Shown: one piece after another, positions 18,158-26,054 of the stretch | Position numbering within the stretch: the first letter of the stretch is position 1 | Layout of the letters: each line of letters opens with the position of its first letter | From: Castellaniella denitrificans | GTDB lineage: Bacteria > Pseudomonadota > Gammaproteobacteria > Burkholderiales > Burkholderiaceae_B | Direction of reading: 5' to 3' | DNA length: 64,000 nt | Assembly: GCF_027214045.1 (NCBI RefSeq) | Contig: NZ_JAPWHE010000001.1 | Coordinates: 186,001-250,000, forward strand | Made by a program: the position numbers and the translations under genes | Notes under the pieces: model-generated | What the model was told of the DNA's origin: nothing | The model's input: only the letters and a program-made list of their open reading frames with translations | Database searches by the model: none

Positions 18158-18940
18158 CTACTGCATGCGATAGCCGCCATTGACGTCAATGACGCTGCCC
18201 GTGATGTAGCCCGATTGCGGCGAAGCCAGGAAACCGACCGCGTCCGCGACATCGTCGGGCGTGCCGATCCGGCCCAGCGGGATGGCCTCGGCCGCGTCCC
18301 GCAGGGCGCCGCCGCTGCTGACCGTGCTGCGCAGCATCTCGGTGTCGATCAGCCCCGGCGACACGCTGTTGACCGTGATCCCCATGCGCGACACCTCGCG
18401 CGCCATGGCCTTGGTCAGGCCCAGCACGGCGGACTTGGCCGCGATGTAGGACGCGCTGGAGCGGTAGCCCCCGAGTTGCGCGGCCACCGAGCTGAACGTG
18501 ATGAAACGGCCGTCGGCGACCGGTCGTTTTTCGCGATGGCGGATGTAAGCGCGCGCGCACAGGAAGACACCGCGCGTATTCACGGCGAAACTGCGTTCCC
18601 AGGTCTCCAGCGGCGTGGCCTTGATCAGCGGGCGCTGGCCATCGGGCTGGAACAGCAGCAGGCCGGCGGCGGACACCACGGTGGCGATCGGCCCCAGCCC
18701 GGCTTCGATCTCGTCGAAGACGCGCTCGACCTGGGATTCTTCGCTGACATCGAACACGCGCCACTCGTGATCGCCCGGCAGCCCCCCAATCGCCGCCGCC
18801 GCCCGTTCCGCCGCCAGATCGCAGGCCACGACCCGATAGCCGTCACCGGCGAGCCGGTGACAAATCCGTGTCCCGATGCCGCCGCCCGCGCCCGTCACCA
18901 GGGCGATCCTGCGCTGTTCCGTATCCGAACGTTCCACCAT
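18158..18940 (-). CDS. Short-chain dehydrogenase/reductase, first gene of catabolic operon
   Basis: 260-residue SDR with VTGAGGGIGTRI, VVACDLAAERA (NAD-type), YIAAKSAV as the active site and VNSVSPGLIDTEM. The NNAG motif is VSAAG, a tolerated variant. The ATG at 18940 gives the usual N-terminus; upstream sequence to 19015 overlaps operator-like sites and is not expected to be coding. It is divergent from the GntR gene, so the operator region between them probably controls this gene and the importer downstream. Confidence 0.88.
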   Translation of the reverse strand: MVERSDTEQRRIALVTGAGGGIGTRICHRLAGDGYRVVACDLAAERAAAAIGGLPGDHEWRVFDVSEESQVERVFDEIEAGLGPIATVVSAAGLLLFQPDGQRPLIKATPLETWERSFAVNTRGVFLCARAYIRHREKRPVADGRFITFSSVAAQLGGYRSSASYIAAKSAVLGLTKAMAREVSRMGITVNSVSPGLIDTEMLRSTVSSGGALRDAAEAIPLGRIGTPDDVADAVGFLASPQSGYITGSVIDVNGGYRMQ

Positions 18941-18953
18941 GCCCAAGCCTTTA

Positions 18954-18961
18954 TGTATACA
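18954..18961. promoter_or_regulatory. GntR-type operator candidate 1
   Basis: TGTATACA, a perfect 8-base palindrome 14 bases upstream of the SDR start. FCD-type GntR regulators commonly bind palindromes of the form TTGTATACAA. It is one of three similar sites in the 200 bases between the divergent SDR and GntR genes. Confidence 0.5.
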
Positions 18962-19036
18962 AAAGAAACCGGATTCCGGTATTGCCCCCGTCAACACCAG
19001 GGGGAATACATGCAAATTCTTGATCTGGGTTTATTA

Positions 19037-19044
19037 TGCATACA
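19037..19044. promoter_or_regulatory. GntR-type operator candidate 2
   Basis: TGCATACA within TTATTATGCATACATGAC, one base off the perfect TGTATACA palindrome found on either side. It lies in an AT-richer stretch that may hold the promoters. Confidence 0.4.
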
Positions 19045-19123
19045 TGACAACCAGCCAGTCATTCGGGTTTCCCCTTAAATACGGGGGCTTAGGCTCAGTT
19101 TCCTCATCATTTTTTCTGCTCTA

Positions 19124-19131
19124 TGTATACA
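19124..19131. promoter_or_regulatory. GntR-type operator candidate 3
   Basis: TGTATACA again, perfectly palindromic and ending 8 bases before the GntR start codon, a position that would let the regulator block its own expression. Confidence 0.5.
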
Positions 19132-19139
19132 ATAATCTG

Positions 19140-19847
19140 ATGAATACCCTGGCCGAGCACGTCACCGAGACCCTGCGCAACTGGATCCTGCAAGGCATTC
19201 TGGTTCCGGGGGAACGCCTGGAGGAGATCCCCCTGGCGGAAAAACTCGGCGTTTCCCGCACCCCCATCCGCGCGGCGCTCGCCCATCTGGGCAACGAAGG
19301 GCTGCTGGAACACCTGCCCAAGCGCGGCTACGCGGTGCGCGTCTATCAATACGAGGACATCATCGGCGCCTACGAAGTGCGCGCCGTGCTCGAAGGCCTG
19401 GCCTGCCGGCGCGCGGCCCACCAGGGCCTGTCCGGCCTGGACATCAGCAAGCTCAAGGCCTGCCTGGCCGAAGGCGACGCGATCCTGGCCAAGGGCGTGC
19501 TGTTGCCGGAGGACCACCAACCCTATCAGCGGATGAACATCACGCTGCACGAAACGCTATTGAAAGCGGCGGAGAATTCCTGGGTCACGCGTTTCGCCAC
19601 CCAGGCGCAGACGGCGCCGTTCGCCTCGGACCGGATCATGCTGTGGGACGACCACGGCGTGATCCTGCGATCCCACAACGACCACCACCGCATCGTCGCC
19701 GCCGTCATCGAGCGCGACGGCGCCCGCGCCGAACAACTGATGCGGGAACATGTCTATTACGCCGGACTGCTCTTGCGGGACAATTATGAACGGCTGAGCG
19801 GCAAGACCGTGCCGCCGGCGCACGGACCGGACAACGGAGCCACATGA
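19140..19847 (+). CDS. GntR-family (FCD) transcriptional regulator
   Basis: 235 residues: winged helix-turn-helix at about 1-70 (ILVPGERLEEIPLAEKLGVS, RTPIRAALAHLGNEGLLE) and an all-helical FCD ligand-binding domain (YEVRAVLEGLACRRAA; His residues in DHHRIVAAVIERD could bind a metal). It is divergent from the SDR/ABC operon and flanked by palindromic sites, so it probably represses that operon until the substrate or an intermediate binds. The ATG at 19140 gives the normal start for the family; an ATG just upstream (in CTATGTATAC) is out of frame. Confidence 0.88.
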   Translation: MNTLAEHVTETLRNWILQGILVPGERLEEIPLAEKLGVSRTPIRAALAHLGNEGLLEHLPKRGYAVRVYQYEDIIGAYEVRAVLEGLACRRAAHQGLSGLDISKLKACLAEGDAILAKGVLLPEDHQPYQRMNITLHETLLKAAENSWVTRFATQAQTAPFASDRIMLWDDHGVILRSHNDHHRIVAAVIERDGARAEQLMREHVYYAGLLLRDNYERLSGKTVPPAHGPDNGAT

Positions 19848-19872
19848 ACCATAAGGCGGGCGACCCGCCCGC

Positions 19873-20403
19873 CTATCGCAACAAGCGCCCGATCCAATCG
19901 CCATGGCGGCGCATGGCCGGCGCCATGTCCGCGGCGCCAGCCAGCCGGAAGCCGGAAAATTCGAAACCAGGCGCCACCGCGCAGCCCACCAGGGCGAACG
20001 CTTCGGGATGGATCAGTTCCGCCGCGAACCAGCGGCCGGCCGGCACCACCGCCTGGAACACCGCCTCCGGATGGCGCAGGGGATCCCCCAGCCGATGCGT
20101 GACGAGCCCGCCATCGGGGGACAGCACATGCAAGGCCAGCGGCCCGCCCGCGTGGAAATACCAGGTCTCGTCCGCGTCGATCCGGTGCCAGGCCGACCAG
20201 GCGCCCTGGGCCAGCAGGTAATAGATGGACGTCCCCGCGCTGCGCGTGTCCCCCCGGAACGGCACGCCCAGGTCCGAGCGGAAGACCTCGCGGTAGTAGC
20301 CGCCTTCGGGATGGGGCTGGAGATCCAGCGCCGCCACCAACGTCCGCCAGGCCTCGGGGCTGTCCGGGGCCGCGGCGCCCCCGGCCGCCTGGCAATCAGG
20401 CAC
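19873..20403 (-). CDS. Cupin-superfamily protein (DUF985)
   Basis: 176 residues. LQPHPEGGYYREVFRSD, SIYYLLAQGAWSAWHRIDADE and TWYFHAGGPLALHVLSPDGG are the conserved blocks of the DUF985 cupin family, a small beta-barrel of uncertain biochemical role. The start is a GTG at 20401-20403 because no in-frame ATG precedes the conserved region; it overlaps the end of the upstream Pmp3-like gene by 8 bases, suggesting coupled translation. It converges with the GntR gene. Confidence 0.85.
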   Translation of the reverse strand: MPDCQAAGGAAAPDSPEAWRTLVAALDLQPHPEGGYYREVFRSDLGVPFRGDTRSAGTSIYYLLAQGAWSAWHRIDADETWYFHAGGPLALHVLSPDGGLVTHRLGDPLRHPEAVFQAVVPAGRWFAAELIHPEAFALVGCAVAPGFEFSGFRLAGAADMAPAMRRHGDWIGRLLR

Positions 20404-20590
20404 GGCCGCCCATCGCCTTTTCGATCTTTTTATCGGTGTTGTACTGGCTGAGCGCGTAGACCGCCCAGATCGCCGCCGGAATCCAGCCGATCAGCGTGAG
20501 CTGCAGGATCAGGCAGATGATCCCGGAAATGGGGCGGCCGATGGTGAAGAAGGCCAGCCAGGGCAGCAGCAGGGCAATAAGCAGGCGCAT
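20396..20590 (-). CDS. Pmp3/YqaE-family small membrane protein
   Basis: 64 residues with two hydrophobic helices (LLIALLLPWLAFFTIGRP and GIICLILQLTLIGWIPAAIW) and a charged tail, the layout of the Pmp3/UPF0057 family. In yeast and plants, members affect membrane potential and stress tolerance; the bacterial role is unknown. The ATG at 20590 is the only start that keeps the family length. Confidence 0.88.
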   Translation of the reverse strand: MRLLIALLLPWLAFFTIGRPISGIICLILQLTLIGWIPAAIWAVYALSQYNTDKKIEKAMGGRA

Positions 20591-21050
20591 GTCGCAGGGT
20601 CCAGTGGTTGGGAAACGGAAGGATATTCTACCGGGAGAGCGGCGCGTTGTTACCACAAGAGAAGTTTGATATGTTGTAGGGTCAAACAAGTTTCCCTTCA
20701 AGGGAACCCTCAGTGAGCCAGAACAGATCGGGTTATCGCGTCGCGCTGCCGATCACCGGCACGCTCGCGGCACCCGGCATCTTTGCCTTCCAGACCCTAC
20801 CCCGGATCAACGACCAGCCAACCAGCCTGATGACAGATTTTCACTGGCACACGCAGGCAGATCGACGGAGAGCGGCACACGTCGCAAAGATACCCTTCGT
20901 GTCATAAACCAGGAGTGTTTTTATGACTCTATAGTCATCTCAACATGCTGTTTCCCCACGATAGAAAGCGCGAGCAGGCTCAAGAGATCAATCGATTCGA
21001 CAAGCCACACCGCTCTTTGTTCATGTTGCTGTAATTTAAATCGGAAGGCC
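20591..21050. other. Intergenic stretch without supported genes
   Basis: About 460 bases of lower GC. It contains a short hairpin TTCCC-TTCAA-GGGAA at 20691-20705 without a T run, and a palindrome ATGACT-CTAT-AGTCAT at 20923-20938 whose function is unknown. A 64-codon open frame starting GTG at 20713 has no recognisable content. Confidence 0.45.
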
Positions 21051-21488
21051 ATGTCTACTTCAAATGTCGATGCAACAGCTGTTGCTGGATTTGTCAAGCA
21101 TTACGTCACACAATTTGCCGCAACAACCGCTTGCAACCTTGCGCTGGGGGGCACGCAAGGCGGCGCCGACCTGGCGGCCGTCAAATCCAGACAAATTGGA
21201 TGTGGCATCGCAGTCCCTGCCATCCAGGCCGCTGCAAGTTACGTGGTTCATCAATTCACCAACCCGGGAGAAACCTATCCAGCCAGCCGGCTTTTGTACG
21301 ATGCGGCCGGTATTCTGGGGGGAGGTTCTTTGCCTCGCGCTTTTGAATCGGCACCGAGAGCGGCCTTTGCATCAACGCTTAGTTCGGTGGAATCAACCAT
21401 CAAGGCCTTTGCCGCGGTTCAGACGTATGCACATATGACGTCCGATCCAGCAGCAGAATCTGATTCCAAGATTGAAACCAAGGCCTGA
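21051..21488 (+). CDS. Hypothetical protein
   Basis: 145 residues, not recognised. The ATG has GGAAGG just upstream. The composition looks protein-like (Ala/Ser/Thr-rich, few charges, moderate hydrophobic stretches such as GCGIAVPAIQAAASYVVHQF) and not like a frame shadow, since no gene lies opposite. There is no signal peptide or clear membrane helix. It stands alone between the Pmp3-like gene and the end of the polysaccharide locus, in DNA of lower GC than its left flank. Possibly an orphan or horizontally acquired gene. Confidence 0.5.
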   Translation: MSTSNVDATAVAGFVKHYVTQFAATTACNLALGGTQGGADLAAVKSRQIGCGIAVPAIQAAASYVVHQFTNPGETYPASRLLYDAAGILGGGSLPRAFESAPRAAFASTLSSVESTIKAFAAVQTYAHMTSDPAAESDSKIETKA

Positions 21489-21633
21489 TACCTGAATGGT
21501 GGCGTTGCAATCACAGAGGCGGGGCGCTGGCAGGCGGGCGGAGCATCTTTGATGCCGGCCCAGGGCGGATTTACTGTAGGCATGCCGTGCCCGCCGGGGG
21601 GCGGTTCAAACTCGGGGGACTCATGATCTTGGC

Positions 21634-21670
21634 GCATGCGTGTCCACGCTATTCAAGCGGACACGTATGC
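21634..21670. terminator. Hairpin beyond the end of the polysaccharide operon
   Basis: GCATGCGTGTCC at 21634-21645 pairs with GGACACGTATGC at 21659-21670 with one mismatch, leaving a 13-base loop. It lies about 70 bases downstream of the last gene of the leftward operon. No T run follows on either strand, so it may act with Rho or as an RNA 3'-end stabiliser instead of as a classical intrinsic terminator. Confidence 0.45.
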
Positions 21671-21737
21671 TTGATCGGATGCATGAGCCACCTGACCTGT
21701 GCAGATTCAACTAGGCCCGCACACTAAGAAAGATACC

Positions 21738-23558
21738 TCACCCCCTAGGTTCATACTCCGGTACCCAGCGCTTCAAGCCGGTCCGCACGGCCTCATCCTC
21801 TTGAGGCGCCTGCGCCAACCACGTCAGCACCCCGTCGTACAGCCCATCCGGGACGGCGCGCGAGCGCGCGATGCGCAACTTTTCATGCGGGGTCGGCAAC
21901 GTTTCCTCCGCATCGGCCAGCAATTCCTCGTACAGTTTTTCCCCTGGCCGCAGGCCGGTGAACTCGATATGAATCTCGTCCTCGGTAAAGCCGGACAGAC
22001 GAATCATGTTGCGCGCCAGATCCACGATCTTGACCGGTGCGCCCATGTCCAGCACGAAAATCTCGCCACCCTGCCCCATCGCGGCAGCCTGCAGCACGAG
22101 TTGCGCCGCTTCGGGGATGGACATGAAATAACGGTTGATCTCCGGATGCGTCACGGTCACAGGTCCGCCATGCGCGATCTGGGCCTGGAATTTCGGAATC
22201 ACGCTGCCCGTGCTGCCCAGGACGTTGCCGAAACGCACGATATGAAAACGCGTCGTGCCGGGGCCATTCTGCAGCACCTCGCAGACCATTTCGGCGATGC
22301 GCTTGGTCGCCCCCATCACATTGGTGGGATTGACGGCCTTGTCGGTGGAAATCAGCACAAAGCGATCCGCGCCCGCATCACGCGCCGCCCGCGCCACCAC
22401 CAAAGTACCCAACACGTTGTTGCGCACCGCCTGCCAAGCATTGCCGACTTCCATCAGCGGCACATGCTTGTAGGCCGCCGCATGGAACACCACCTGGGGC
22501 CGGTGTTCCGCAAACACCTGGGCCATGCGGGATTCGTCCTTCACATCGCCCGCCAGACGCACGATAGGCACTTCCGGCCGATGCTCTCCGAACCACTGCT
22601 CGATCATGTAGAGGGCGAACTCGCTGGTCTCCAGCAAGACGATGCAGGCCGGCTCGAAGCGGGACAACTGGCGGCACAATTCACTGCCGATCGATCCGCC
22701 GGCGCCCGTCACCAGGATGCGCTTGCCCGTCAGCATGGCTCGCACATTGTCATTGTCGATCCGCACCGACTCGCGACCGAGCAGATCCTCGATTTTCACG
22801 GGGCGCATCATGTTGATGGCGACGCGCCCGCTCATCAATTCCGCCAAGCCGGGAATCGTGAACAGAGCGGCCCCAGCCTGTGTCGCCAAACGCGTCACCG
22901 CCTGCAGCGCCTCTGCCGAAGCCGAGGGCATCGCCAGGATCACGTGCCGCGCCCCATAGCGCTGCAGAATGTCTGGCAAATCAGCGGTCGCTCCCTCCAC
23001 CCGGCATCCGCTCAGTTCCAGGCCACGCTTGTGACGGTCGTCATCCACCAGCGCCACGACCTTCCAGTCCGGGCTGCGCGCGAGTTCGCGCAGCAGCATG
23101 GCGCCGGCCGTGCCCGCCCCGACGATCACCACGGGTTTTCGCTCGGCATCGGACACCGGCAACAGGCGCGATTCCTTCCACAGCCGCCAGGCGATGCGCC
23201 CTCCTCCCATCATCATGATCAACAACAACGGGTACAACAGCACGATCGAACGGGGGATCAACAGCCAAGGGCCATCGAATACGGCCAAAGCCAGCACGGC
23301 CATGACAGATACCCCCACCGCCCGGATCAGACGGCGCAGATCCGGCAGGCTGGCGAAACTCCACATCCCGCGATACAGACCGGCCCAGCGGCACGCAGCC
23401 AACTGCACGACCATCAGAATCAGAGCGCCGTAGAAGATCTCCGCATGAAAGGCACGTGGCCATTCCAGATTGAAACGCAGCACGAACGCCCCGATCCAGG
23501 CGACCAGCACAGCCGCCAGATCGAAAGCGAATACCAGAAACGACCGGATATTGATCAT
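21738..23558 (-). CDS. Membrane-bound UDP-GlcNAc C6-dehydratase (WbpM/PglF/CapD family)
   Basis: 606 residues. About four N-terminal helices (1-120), a first Rossmann region (VVIVGAGTAGAMLLREL, about 144-160) and a C-terminal extended-SDR dehydratase (ILVTGAGGSIGSELCRQL near 284). The usual YxxxK is MxxxK (VMGATKR), as in WbpM/PglF where Tyr is replaced by Met. It makes UDP-4-keto-6-deoxy-GlcNAc at the inner membrane. GAGGG precedes the ATG. With the aminotransferase, acetyltransferase, sugar-phosphate transferase and glycosyltransferase next to it, it forms a PglFEDCA-like set. It is the last gene of the 36-kb operon, a position that WbpM/WlbL homologues often hold. Confidence 0.93.
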   Translation of the reverse strand: MINIRSFLVFAFDLAAVLVAWIGAFVLRFNLEWPRAFHAEIFYGALILMVVQLAACRWAGLYRGMWSFASLPDLRRLIRAVGVSVMAVLALAVFDGPWLLIPRSIVLLYPLLLIMMMGGGRIAWRLWKESRLLPVSDAERKPVVIVGAGTAGAMLLRELARSPDWKVVALVDDDRHKRGLELSGCRVEGATADLPDILQRYGARHVILAMPSASAEALQAVTRLATQAGAALFTIPGLAELMSGRVAINMMRPVKIEDLLGRESVRIDNDNVRAMLTGKRILVTGAGGSIGSELCRQLSRFEPACIVLLETSEFALYMIEQWFGEHRPEVPIVRLAGDVKDESRMAQVFAEHRPQVVFHAAAYKHVPLMEVGNAWQAVRNNVLGTLVVARAARDAGADRFVLISTDKAVNPTNVMGATKRIAEMVCEVLQNGPGTTRFHIVRFGNVLGSTGSVIPKFQAQIAHGGPVTVTHPEINRYFMSIPEAAQLVLQAAAMGQGGEIFVLDMGAPVKIVDLARNMIRLSGFTEDEIHIEFTGLRPGEKLYEELLADAEETLPTPHEKLRIARSRAVPDGLYDGVLTWLAQAPQEDEAVRTGLKRWVPEYEPRG

Positions 23559-23568
23559 GCGACGGCCC

Positions 23569-24741
23569 TCATGCCGCCTGCGCCATCACGGCGTGCAATA
23601 CCTGGCACGTCCGGTCGATGTGTTCATCGCGCAATGTCGGATGCACCAGGAACATCAGGCTGGTCTCGCCCAACGCACGCGCCACCGGCAAACGCTGCGC
23701 CGGGCGGAAGCCCGCACCGTCGAATGCCTTTTCCAGATAGATCTCGGAGCAGGAGCCCGAATATACAGGCACCCCCTGATCCGCAATGGCTTGCATGATG
23801 CGTTCACGCGTCCACCCAGGCGCCAGCGCATCCAGATTCAGGAACACATAACATTTGTACGCCGCATGTTCGATAGAGTCGGGCACAGATGGCACGCGCA
23901 GACCCGGCAGCGCCCGGGCACACTCCCAGATCCGCCGGGCGTGCCTCAGGCGGGTGGCCTGCCAATCCGCCATGCGGCGCAACTGGATGCGACCGATGGC
24001 CGCCTGGACCTCGATCATGCGCCAGTTAGTGCCAAACGACTCATGCAACCAGCGGTAGCCCGGCGGATGCTGGCGTTCATACACAGCATCCCAGGACTTT
24101 CCATGATCCTTGTAGGCCCACATGCGTTTCCACAGGGCCGGATCGTCGGTCGTGACCATGCCACCCTCGCCGCCCGTGGTCATGATCTTGTCCTGACAAA
24201 AAGACCAGGCGCCCACATGGCCGATGGAGCCCACCGGACGCCCCTTGTAGCGCGCGCCATGGGCCTGGGCGCAATCCTCGATCACGAACAGGTTCCGCTC
24301 ACGTGCCAGCTCCATGATGGGGTCCATGTCGCATGGCCAGCCCGCCAGGTGCACGCAGATCACGGCCCGCGTGCGGGGGGTCAGCACGGCACGGATCGTG
24401 TCGGCCGTGATGTTCTGGGTATCCGGATCGACATCGGCGAACACGGGGATCGCCCCCGCATTGACGATACAGGAGGCGGAAGCCAGAAAAGTGCGGGAAG
24501 TCACGATGACCTCGTCCCCAGCGCCGATACCCAGCCCTCGCAGCGCCAGATCCAGCGCCACCGTGCCGTTTGCAAGGGCGATCGCATGGCGGGTTCCCGC
24601 CCAGGCCGCGAATTCACGTTCGAACTCGCGGCATTCCTGGCCAGTCCAGTAGTTCACCCGATTGGACAGAATCACATCGCGAGCCGCGTCGGCTTCTTCC
24701 GTGGTGAATGAAGGCCAGGGTGGAAAGGGTGTATTCAGCAC
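23569..24741 (-). CDS. DegT/DnrJ/EryC1-family sugar aminotransferase (PglE-like)
   Basis: PLP-dependent aminotransferase of about 390 residues; the Schiff-base Lys lies in SFCQDKIMTTGGEGG, and the upstream blocks VNYWTGQECREFEREFAAW and ALANGTVALDLALRGLGIG are standard. It probably aminates C4 of the 4-keto sugar made by the adjacent dehydratase. The start is uncertain: GTG at 24741 (VLNTPFPPWPSF) is chosen because homologous proteins begin with this proline-rich motif; a longer open frame to 24852 would add about 37 atypical residues. Confidence 0.88.
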   Translation of the reverse strand: MLNTPFPPWPSFTTEEADAARDVILSNRVNYWTGQECREFEREFAAWAGTRHAIALANGTVALDLALRGLGIGAGDEVIVTSRTFLASASCIVNAGAIPVFADVDPDTQNITADTIRAVLTPRTRAVICVHLAGWPCDMDPIMELARERNLFVIEDCAQAHGARYKGRPVGSIGHVGAWSFCQDKIMTTGGEGGMVTTDDPALWKRMWAYKDHGKSWDAVYERQHPPGYRWLHESFGTNWRMIEVQAAIGRIQLRRMADWQATRLRHARRIWECARALPGLRVPSVPDSIEHAAYKCYVFLNLDALAPGWTRERIMQAIADQGVPVYSGSCSEIYLEKAFDGAGFRPAQRLPVARALGETSLMFLVHPTLRDEHIDRTCQVLHAVMAQAA

Positions 24742-24814
24742 GTCAGCATCCAACGATTCGAGAGTAATGCATTGTAAAACTGTAAAACGCGGGCGAGAGA
24801 ACGATTTCCCGCAC

Positions 24815-25468
24815 TCACTCCCCGCACCGGGAGAGAGGTCGGGCTGGCACACCGACCACCGTCAGGCCATCTCCGACATCAGACACGACGGCAGCGCCAG
24901 CACCCACGATGACCCCTGATCCGATGTGCGCTCCTTGTCGCACTGAAGCGCCGATCCCGATCCACGACCGATCCCCGACATGCACATCACCCGCCAGATG
25001 CGCGCCCGGACTGATGTGAACGGCATCGCCCAGAACGCAGTCGTGGTCCACGCTGCACGCCGTGTTGAGTATCGCCCCCGTGCCAATGACGGCGTCCGCA
25101 TTGACTACGGCGCCGGCCATGACGACAGATCCTGGTCCTACACGGGCTGACACGGACACGCACGCCGCCGGATGCAGAATAGACACCACCTTTGCCCCAG
25201 CATGGTGCAGTTGTGTCAACAGGATCTGGCGGATTTGATTGTTGCCAATCGCGACCACCACTCCATCCAGACGACTCAACTCATTCGCCAGCCCCGCATC
25301 ATCCCCCCCGATCGCCCAGCGGCCAACCTGCTGCTTGCCCGGCCAGGCCCGATCATAAAACCTCACCGCGCCCCAACCCGCCGCCAAAGCCGCTTCGGCT
25401 ACGACCTTGCCATGGCCGCTGGCCCCCATGATCGCCAGGGTATGGCCGACCTGGGCCTGCCTATTCAT
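24815..25468 (-). CDS. Sugar O/N-acyltransferase, PglD/NeuD family
   Basis: 217 residues: an N-terminal Rossmann-like domain (LAIMGASGHGKVVAEAAL) followed by a left-handed beta-helix of hexapeptide repeats. The catalytic His of PglD is in NTACSVDHDC. It is expected to acetylate the 4-amino group using acetyl-CoA, giving a di-N-acetylbacillosamine-type nucleotide sugar. The start at 25468 overlaps the end of the sugar-phosphate transferase by 8 bases. Confidence 0.88.
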   Translation of the reverse strand: MNRQAQVGHTLAIMGASGHGKVVAEAALAAGWGAVRFYDRAWPGKQQVGRWAIGGDDAGLANELSRLDGVVVAIGNNQIRQILLTQLHHAGAKVVSILHPAACVSVSARVGPGSVVMAGAVVNADAVIGTGAILNTACSVDHDCVLGDAVHISPGAHLAGDVHVGDRSWIGIGASVRQGAHIGSGVIVGAGAAVVSDVGDGLTVVGVPARPLSRCGE

Positions 25469-26054
25469 GGCGACCTGTAAACTTTGACATCGTCGCCTCG
25501 CCCTCTGCGCTGATCCCATCGCGGACCAGCACCTTCTTCACCGTCAAGTACAGAATCTTCAAATCCAGCCATAGCGACTGGTTATCCACGTACCACACGT
25601 CCAGACGAAATTTGTCTTCCCAACTGAGCGCATTGCGCCCGTTGACCTGTGCCCAACCGGTGATGCCCGGCCGCACTTCATGTCGGCGGGCCTGCTCCGG
25701 CGTATACAGAGGGAGGTATTCCATCAGCAAGGGGCGCGGGCCGACCAGACTCATGTCACCCTTGAGCACATTCCACAGCTCGGGCAATTCATCCAGGCTG
25801 GTGGACCGCAAGAAGCGGCCAAACGGCGTCAGCCGTTCCGCATCCGGCAACGGCTGCCCGTCCAAGCCCACCGCATCCCGCATCGTGCGGAACTTGATCA
25901 TGCGAAAGGGGCGTCCCCGAAGACCGGGCCGCACCTGATGAAACAACACGGGGCCGCCCAAGTAGCGCCTGATCATCCACGCCACGGCCAGAATCACCGG
26001 CAACAGAAGAAAAAGGCCCAATCCCGCCCCCATCAAATCCAGCAATCTTTTCAA
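25461..26054 (-). CDS. Initiating phosphoglycosyl transferase (PglC/WbaP-type)
   Basis: 197 residues, the size of monotopic PglC-type enzymes: a single N-terminal re-entrant helix (GAGLGLFLLLPVILAVAWMI), a basic FRMIKFRTM, the catalytic Asp-Glu in STSLDELPELWNVLKGDM and SLVGPRPLL. It moves a sugar-1-phosphate from a UDP-sugar to undecaprenyl phosphate on the cytosolic face and so starts the repeat unit. It overlaps the glycosyltransferase by four bases (ATGA) and the acetyltransferase by 8. The neighbours suggest the sugar is bacillosamine-type. Confidence 0.92.
   Translation of the reverse strand: MKRLLDLMGAGLGLFLLLPVILAVAWMIRRYLGGPVLFHQVRPGLRGRPFRMIKFRTMRDAVGLDGQPLPDAERLTPFGRFLRSTSLDELPELWNVLKGDMSLVGPRPLLMEYLPLYTPEQARRHEVRPGITGWAQVNGRNALSWEDKFRLDVWYVDNQSLWLDLKILYLTVKKVLVRDGISAEGEATMSKFTGRHE

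Noticed and set aside
20691-20705. Hairpin TTCCC-TTCAA-GGGAA as a terminator
   Set aside because: Five-base stem without a T run; too weak to call.
20713-20907. 64-codon open frame with GTG start
   Set aside because: No ribosome-binding site of note, no recognisable motif and low-information sequence; more likely chance.
20923-20938. Palindrome ATGACT-CTAT-AGTCAT as a terminator or att site
   Set aside because: No T run after it, no integrase and no second copy seen.
21699-23798. 699-codon plus-strand open frame opposite the dehydratase
   Set aside because: Shadow of the WbpM/PglF-type gene; no family motif.
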